A DNA stretch of 64,000 bases. Origin: Micromonospora sp. WMMD961 (GTDB taxonomy: Bacteria; Actinomycetota; Actinomycetes; Mycobacteriales; Micromonosporaceae). Made by a program: the position numbers and the translations under genes. The stretch lies in contig NZ_JARUBJ010000002.1 of assembly GCF_029626145.1 (NCBI RefSeq), positions 3,941,501 through 4,005,500 on the forward strand. The letters are read 5' to 3'. The notes under the pieces were generated by a model. The model saw nothing but the letters and a program-made list of their open reading frames with translations. It had not been told where the DNA came from and did not search any database. The stretch's first letter is position 1. Each line of letters starts with the position of its first letter. Positions 59,707 to 64,000 of the stretch are shown in pieces.

Positions 59707-60414
59707 GTGGGTCAGCTGACGGTTTCCGGTCGGGACACCGTCTACGTGTGGGTCGGCCGGGACACCGGCGGTCAGCCGGATCCGGCCGCTGTGCTGGTGC
59801 GGCGGGCGGTTGCTCTGCTGCTCGGTCGCGCGCAGACCGCTGTGGTGCTGGCGCACGACCGTTATGGACGGCCAGTTGTCCGGGTCGACGAGGTCGAGCT
59901 GGCGGTCAGCGTCAGCCGTACCGCCGGGATCGTGGTGGTCGCCGCCCGCCGGGCCGGCGCGGTCGGGGTGGACGTGGAGCGGATCCGTCCGCTGCCCGCG
60001 CTCGCGCTGGCCCGCCGCTGGTTTCCGCCGGCTGAGTCGGCCTGGTTGGCCGGTCGGCCCGAGGCCGGCCGGGTGGTGAACTTCCTGCGGCTGTGGACCG
60101 CGAAGGAGGCGGTGGGCAAGGCGCTCGGGCGAGGGCTGCGCGGCGGTGGGTTGCGTCGGCAGATGCCGTCGCCGGGGTGGCCGTGGCGACCGGTGCCCGG
60201 CGCCGAGGCCGTGCGGGTCGGCCACCCGCCGCTGGGCGGGGATGTCGTCCTCGCCGTCGCGGTGCAGGCGACGGAACAGGTCGAGGTCGCTGTGGTGCGG
60301 TGGCCCGGTCACGACGTGGCCGCCGAGCGCAGCGCGTCCGTCGAGCGGACGAGTTTGCCGGTGGTGGTGCGGGGCAGCTGGTCGAGCAGGCGCAGCACCC
60401 GAGGGCGCTTGTAG
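59707..60414 (+). CDS. 4'-phosphopantetheinyl transferase (Sfp-like), antisense within the cluster
   Basis: The product is 235 aa. Diagnostic motifs are VGVDVERIRPL (Mg-binding Asp) and WTAKEAVGKALGRGL (Glu-Lys). It should activate the two cluster ACPs with the coenzyme A arm. It is the only plus-strand gene in this block: its start faces ACP 1 across 15 bases, and its last 106 bases overlap the 3' end of ligase 3. The final 35 residues are Arg/Ser-rich and may not be part of the fold. The GTG at 59707 has no clear Shine-Dalgarno. Confidence 0.85.
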   Translation: MGQLTVSGRDTVYVWVGRDTGGQPDPAAVLVRRAVALLLGRAQTAVVLAHDRYGRPVVRVDEVELAVSVSRTAGIVVVAARRAGAVGVDVERIRPLPALALARRWFPPAESAWLAGRPEAGRVVNFLRLWTAKEAVGKALGRGLRGGGLRRQMPSPGWPWRPVPGAEAVRVGHPPLGGDVVLAVAVQATEQVEVAVVRWPGHDVAAERSASVERTSLPVVVRGSWSSRRSTRGRL

Positions 60415-61697
60415 CCGGCCAACCGTTCGGCGAGGAGCTTGTCCAGCGTCTCCTCCGACAGTGGGCCGTCCGGTTGGACGTACGCGGTGATGCCGTCGTC
60501 CCACACGACCACCGTGGCGGCCACCCCGGGCAGCTCGGCGACTGTCGCCTCCACCTCGGTCAGGTCGACCTTCATGCCACCCACGGAGACCTGGGAGTCG
60601 AGTCGGCCGCGCACGGTGACGAGGCCGGTGTCGGGGTCGACGGTGCCGGCGTCGCGGGTGTGCAGCCAGCCGTCGGCCCAGCGGGTCGGGTCGCTCAGCC
60701 CGACGTACGGCGACGTCGGGCAGGACACCCACAGCTCGCCGCCGGACTCGCGGACCTCGATGCCGGGCGCCGGGGCGATCGACGGTCGGTGTGATCCGTG
60801 CAGGTCGGTGCCGATCACACCGACCTCGGTCATGCCGTACATGTTGCCCAGCGGCACGCCGTACCGGTCGGTGAACGCCCGGGCGACCGCGGCCGGCACC
60901 AGCTCGCCGCCGGTGGTCATCCGCCGTAGCTGCGGCAGCGGACCGGTCGGCCGGGTGGACGCCAGCAGTCCGATGTGGAACGGTACGCCCAGCACTGTGG
61001 CCGGCGTCGTGTCAGCGGCGATCGCGGCCAGCACGGCGTCACCGCTGAGCCGCTGCGGCGGCACCAGCTCGACCCCGGCGTGCAGCCCGTAGAGCAGACC
61101 ACCGACCAGGCCGAGCACGTGCACCATCGAGGGCAGCAGGATGATCCGCTCGCCGGGCAGCGCCACGCCGTCGATCCGTGTGTAGCGGCGCACCTCGGCG
61201 ACCAGGTCGGCGGCGGTGCGGCCGATCACCTTGGACGGGCCGGTGGAGCCGGAGCTGAGTTGGATCACGGCGTGGCCACTGAGCGCAGGCCCGTCGGCGT
61301 ACCGGGTGACGCCCTCGGTGACGTCGACGAAGACCTTCAACGCGCCGCCGCCGCTGCGGATCGGCGCGACCACCACCTGCGGGGTGAGCCGAACCAGGGC
61401 GCGGTCCACCTCGTGGTCGGTCAGCCGGTGGTCGAGCAGGATCGCCTGCGCCCCGGCGCGCCAGGTGGCGAGCAGGTTCACCACGTACGCCAGCGACGGT
61501 GGCAGCCGCAGCACGGCCGCGCCACCGGGACGCAGCCCGGCCCCGACGAGCCGGTCCTGCGCGGTGACGACCATCTGGTGCAGGGAGGCCCGGTCGACAG
61601 GTTCGGGTAGACGGAGACAAATGTCGGTCGGACGGCCTGCGAACAGGACTTCGTCCACCCAACCCGGGTCCGTCGCCGTAGGATTTTCTGCCGCCAC
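60309..61697 (-). CDS. AMP-dependent acyl/aryl ligase (ligase 3)
   Basis: The product is 462 aa, a short ANL enzyme. P-loop IQLSSGSTGPSKVIGRTA, then GNMYGMTEVGVIG, GWLHTRDAGTVDPDTGLVTVRGRLD and the C-terminal lysine in LPRTTTGKLVRSTD. It is similar to stand-alone aryl or acyl-ACP ligases, such as those priming aryl polyenes. The GTG at 61697 is preceded by GGTGAACA. It ends overlapping the convergent PPTase, so its link with the ACP operon is through antisense-covered sequence. Confidence 0.88.
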   Translation of the reverse strand: MAAENPTATDPGWVDEVLFAGRPTDICLRLPEPVDRASLHQMVVTAQDRLVGAGLRPGGAAVLRLPPSLAYVVNLLATWRAGAQAILLDHRLTDHEVDRALVRLTPQVVVAPIRSGGGALKVFVDVTEGVTRYADGPALSGHAVIQLSSGSTGPSKVIGRTAADLVAEVRRYTRIDGVALPGERIILLPSMVHVLGLVGGLLYGLHAGVELVPPQRLSGDAVLAAIAADTTPATVLGVPFHIGLLASTRPTGPLPQLRRMTTGGELVPAAVARAFTDRYGVPLGNMYGMTEVGVIGTDLHGSHRPSIAPAPGIEVRESGGELWVSCPTSPYVGLSDPTRWADGWLHTRDAGTVDPDTGLVTVRGRLDSQVSVGGMKVDLTEVEATVAELPGVAATVVVWDDGITAYVQPDGPLSEETLDKLLAERLAGYKRPRVLRLLDQLPRTTTGKLVRSTDALRSAATS

Positions 61698-61992
61698 TGC
61701 TGTTCACCGCCCAGCATCAAATAGGGCAAAAATGCCCATGACGTACGCTTGTCGGGGTGCTGCGGGGAACCATACGACGCGCACAGGACCATTGCTAGAT
61801 GCAAATGGATGGATCAAAAGGAGCGGCCAGCCGGATTGCCGACAGCCCGTTCGGCGGGCAGGATCAGGCGTGCGCCTAGGCGGAGTGTCACCGTGGCATG
61901 ACGCCTCGTACCACCGTCGCGCGGCCTCACCCGGACGGCCGATGGCCACTCGGTCGGCGGGTGAGCCGGGCGGCCGGTACGTGCCGGCGACG
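61698..61992. promoter_or_regulatory. AT-richer control region upstream of ligase 3
   Basis: There is no gene. About 120 bases (61700-61830) are much less GC-rich than the rest of the window, with a small GGGCA-AAAA-TGCCC stem at 61724-61737. The region lies directly above the ligase 3 start and is the likely promoter of the cluster's right end. Low GC makes it a possible Lsr2 target, which is inference. Confidence 0.45.
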
Positions 61993-62820
61993 CTAGCCGG
62001 GCTTGATACCGGCGAGGTGGACGAGCAACTGGACCAACCGGTACGCGTCGGCGAAGTCCGCGGTTTGGAAGGCGACCGTCCGGCCGCCGCTGACGCGGGC
62101 CACGCCCGGCACCAGCACCGCCAGGTCGACCATGAAGGGGCCGTACAGGTCGACCTCGACGTCCACTGGTCCAGCCACTGTGACCGGCGGGATCGAGGCG
62201 CGCCGTGCGATCGCGGCGGCGGCGGCGGGGCGCAGCCGCTCCCGTGCCTCCTGCGGATGCAGGGCCACCGCGGCGGCCTGCCCCAGGGTCTGCTTGACGG
62301 GCACGGTGACCGCCGAGGGCACCATCTCACTGAACTCCGTGCAGGCGGTGTCGTCGCCGCTGAGCAGAACGACCGGCGCGTCCAGGTGCCCCGCCATGGC
62401 GACGTTGAGGCCGATCTCGCCCAGCGATCGTCCGGCTACCCGCACGTCGAGGATGGCGTCACTCATCGTGTGTGCCAGCACGGCGGGTCCGGCACCGGCC
62501 CGAGCGTGATAGCCGACGAACAGAACGGCGTCCGTGTGCTCGTCCAGCCCGGCCAGCATGCCCAGCGGGCGGGGTGCGCCCCGCACCGGGTGAGCGCGCC
62601 GGTCGAGGTCCTCCGGCAGGATGTTCCGGAACGTCCCGTGTGCGTCGGCGACCCACACCACCGCCTCGGGTTCGGCATCGAGGACCCCAGCGATCACCGC
62701 GTTCGCCTCGGCCGTCATCAACGCCCGACCGCGCTCGTAGTCGTACCGATCCGGATTCGTCTCGGTGGGATGCACGATCCCTGAGATGCCTTCCAGGTCC
62801 ACCGAGATCAGTACCTTCAT
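61993..62820 (-). CDS. M55-family D-aminopeptidase (DppA-like)
   Basis: The product is 275 aa. The zinc-binding N-terminus MKVLISVDLEGISGIVHP, then VWVADAHGTFRNI, FVGYHARAGAG and a SGDDTACTEF segment match DppA-type M55 peptidases, which form decameric rings and act on D-Ala peptides. There is no signal peptide. No peptide-transporter genes are adjacent. Whether it belongs with the biosynthetic operon is unclear, because a promoter-like region separates them. Confidence 0.92.
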   Translation of the reverse strand: MKVLISVDLEGISGIVHPTETNPDRYDYERGRALMTAEANAVIAGVLDAEPEAVVWVADAHGTFRNILPEDLDRRAHPVRGAPRPLGMLAGLDEHTDAVLFVGYHARAGAGPAVLAHTMSDAILDVRVAGRSLGEIGLNVAMAGHLDAPVVLLSGDDTACTEFSEMVPSAVTVPVKQTLGQAAAVALHPQEARERLRPAAAAAIARRASIPPVTVAGPVDVEVDLYGPFMVDLAVLVPGVARVSGGRTVAFQTADFADAYRLVQLLVHLAGIKPG

Positions 62821-63121
62821 GGCTCTGGAACCCTACGCGTTCTTGACGGAGTGTCGAGCCTCGCAGGGCGCGCGCGGATTACCCGACCCCGCCTGCAGGC
62901 CTCCCACCGGAGGTTGTCGCCGTACACGCCACCTCCCCGCCGGCCGGCAATCTCGGACAGTTTCCGTCACGTCGTCACGGAAACTGTCCAAGATCTACCC
63001 TGACAGCTCTCCCTCACGGCCCTACCGCCGTCGCCGGCGCGGTCGGACCACGGCGAGGCCACCACATCACGGTCGGGCGCGATCATCCGGGCGAGCGCGA
63101 TCATCCAGCCGGCGTGGACCC
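62821..63121. other. Gene-free interval between dppA-like and SchA/CurD-like genes
   Basis: The interval contains the long inverted repeat at 62951-62993. The rest shows no conserved coding motif. Confidence 0.5.
62951..62993. repeat. Long inverted repeat (operator or terminator)
   Basis: Arms 62951-62967 and 62977-62993 pair at 16 of 17 positions, with 13 perfect central pairs including GGACAGTTTCCGT and a 9-base spacer. The arms are AT-richer than the context. It lies 128 bases after the SchA/CurD-like stop and 130 bases above the M55 gene start, both on the minus strand, so it could be a terminator of the PKS operon or an operator of the peptidase gene. Confidence 0.7.
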
Positions 63122-63439
63122 TCAGGCGAGTGCGGGCGTCTGGGCGTGGATGTGGAAGCGCAGGGAACGGGCGTCGGTGAAGCACTCCCGCATAGGACGC
63201 ACCAGATCCCGGTGCTCCGGGCTGCGTTCCCAGGTCTCGAAGTCGGCCAGGCTCGCCCACTCACTGGTGATCAACCACTGCTCCGGGTCGGTCGACGACC
63301 GGCACACCTGGTCGACCAGGTGCCCCGGCACCCCGCCGGCCACCAGATGCCGCACCTGCTCGTAGGCGGCGAGGAACGCCTCGGTGCGCGGCACCGGCAC
63401 CCGCACCAGGAAGACCACCCGGGCCCGCTGCTCGCTCAT
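63122..63439 (-). CDS. SchA/CurD-like type II PKS accessory protein
   Basis: The product is 105 aa with a ferredoxin-like/ABM-type fold: ARVVFLVRVPVPRTEAFLAAYEQVRH, WLITSEWASLADFETWERSPEHRDL and a C-terminal short strand. SchA/CurD-domain proteins occur in whiE/curamycin-type spore-pigment clusters next to the ketosynthase pair. It overlaps the chain-length-factor gene by ATGA, which supports that assignment. An antibiotic-biosynthesis monooxygenase is the alternative fold relative. Confidence 0.85.
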   Translation of the reverse strand: MSEQRARVVFLVRVPVPRTEAFLAAYEQVRHLVAGGVPGHLVDQVCRSSTDPEQWLITSEWASLADFETWERSPEHRDLVRPMRECFTDARSLRFHIHAQTPALA

Positions 63440-64000
63440 GACGTTTCTCCCCTCGTCGGCGCGGCCCCGCGCAGGACCAGCGCGCTGTTGAAGCCGTCGA
63501 AGCCGCGCGCGCAGACCAGCGCGAGGCGGCTGCGCGGCCGACGGTGCTCGCGCAGGAAGTCCAGCTCACACCCGTCGGCCACCTCGTCCGGACCGGCCGA
63601 GGCCGGCAACGTGTCGTGCGCGAAGGCGAGCAGCGCGGTCGCCACGTCCAACGCCGACCCACCCTGGTACGCCCGCCCGGTCAGCGGCTTCTGCGTCGTC
63701 ACCGGCGGCGGTCGGTCACCGAACACCGCACGCAACGCCTCGGCCTCGCTGCGGTCGTAGCGGGGCACCCCGAGCGCGTCGGGCAGCACCACGTCGATCC
63801 CGGCCCCCGCGACGCCGGCCCGGTCCAGGGCCTGCCGCATCGCCCGCGCGTACTGCCTCGGATCGCCGGCGCTGTCCGCAGTGGTGTGCGCGGCGTCGTG
63901 GGTGGAACCCCAACCACTCACCTCGCCGTAGACCCGGGCCCCCCGAGCCAGGGCGTGCCCCAGCTCCTCCACCACGAACACCGCTCCCCCCTCGGCCGGC
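63436..64000 (-). CDS. Type II PKS chain-length factor (KS beta), 3' part only
   Basis: About 188 codons of the C-terminal half are present, and the frame stays open to the window edge, reading AEGGAVFVVEELGHAL first. Blocks YGEVSGWGSTHDAAHTT, QYARAMRQALDRAGV, VVLPDALGVPRYDRSEAEAL, TTQKPLTGRAYQGGSALDVATALL and ARGFDGFNSALVLRG are typical of CLF. A KS alpha gene should lie further right. With the SchA/CurD-like gene it marks an aromatic PKS locus, probably a spore pigment, separate from the Hpg-type cluster. Confidence 0.9.
   Translation of the reverse strand, partial: PAEGGAVFVVEELGHALARGARVYGEVSGWGSTHDAAHTTADSAGDPRQYARAMRQALDRAGVAGAGIDVVLPDALGVPRYDRSEAEALRAVFGDRPPPVTTQKPLTGRAYQGGSALDVATALLAFAHDTLPASAGPDEVADGCELDFLREHRRPRSRLALVCARGFDGFNSALVLRGAAPTRGETS

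Noticed and set aside
34095..61697. NRPS modules expected with Hpg genes
   Set aside because: No condensation domain motif (HHxxxDG) or multi-domain protein was found. The AMP-forming enzymes are single-domain ligases.
1..64000. tRNA, rRNA, transposase or integrase genes and att sites
   Set aside because: No matching sequence or protein motif was recognised on either strand by eye. A tRNAscan or ISfinder run would be decisive.

Overview
The window is a 64 kb piece of a very GC-rich actinobacterial chromosome. Genes for Lsr2, an HspR-type operator at lon, discrete KS/ACP proteins and the palindromic repeats described below all fit a Micromonospora-like member of the Micromonosporaceae. The genus is inferred from overall resemblance, not from a marker gene. 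No rRNA, tRNA, CRISPR array, transposase or phage gene was seen.

Left part (1-34 kb, mostly housekeeping and chromosomal accessory genes): the 5' part of lon with an HspR-type inverted repeat; lsr2; an envelope-stress pair (Gls24-DUF6286 fusion plus AmaP-like anchor); a TerC transporter; a CBS-BON protein; a DoxX-like protein; an FKBP; a STAS protein; an SMP-30-like protein; an L,D-transpeptidase lipoprotein; a TIM-barrel/sugar-dehydrogenase pair; a beta-helix protein; the bkdABC branched-chain 2-oxoacid dehydrogenase operon with a divergent Lrp/AsnC regulator; a stand-alone LigD-type polymerase; a small polysaccharide block (acyltransferase, epimerase, two glycosyltransferases); a histidine phosphatase overlapping an NAD(P)H-hydrate dehydratase; a hemerythrin; and glyA behind a ZTP riboswitch. 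Strong GC-rich hairpins separate most convergent genes.

Central and right part (34-62 kb): a split biosynthetic region. The first block is a four-gene operon, P450 - esterase - hydroxymandelate oxidase (Hmo) - HpgT-like aminotransferase. A divergent pair, AMP-ligase and MFS exporter, follows. A stretch of unrelated genes (43-48 kb) then intervenes, including a secreted trypsin-fold protein that has lost all three catalytic residues. The main block is a run of about twelve minus-strand genes between 59.7 and 48.4 kb, mostly overlapping by 1-8 bases: ACP, ACP, ketosynthase (Cys-Asn-His), short KS-N-terminal-like protein, AMP-ligase, ketosynthase (Cys-His-His), 4-hydroxymandelate synthase (HmaS), PhyH dioxygenase, DUF3050 haem-oxygenase-like protein, E1alpha, E1beta and ATP-grasp. 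A PPTase on the opposite strand and a third AMP-ligase lie upstream.

HmaS, Hmo and HpgT together are the known route from 4-hydroxyphenylpyruvate to 4-hydroxyphenylglycine (Hpg). Here it is not accompanied by any NRPS in the window. Instead it sits with discrete carrier proteins, ketosynthases, acid-activating ligases, an ATP-grasp ligase and two unusual iron oxygenases. This combination is the best candidate in the window for an undescribed pathway.

Right edge (62-64 kb): a DppA-type M55 peptidase, a long inverted repeat, and the 3' end of a separate type II PKS locus (SchA/CurD-like protein and a truncated chain-length factor). It resembles a spore-pigment cluster that continues outside the window.
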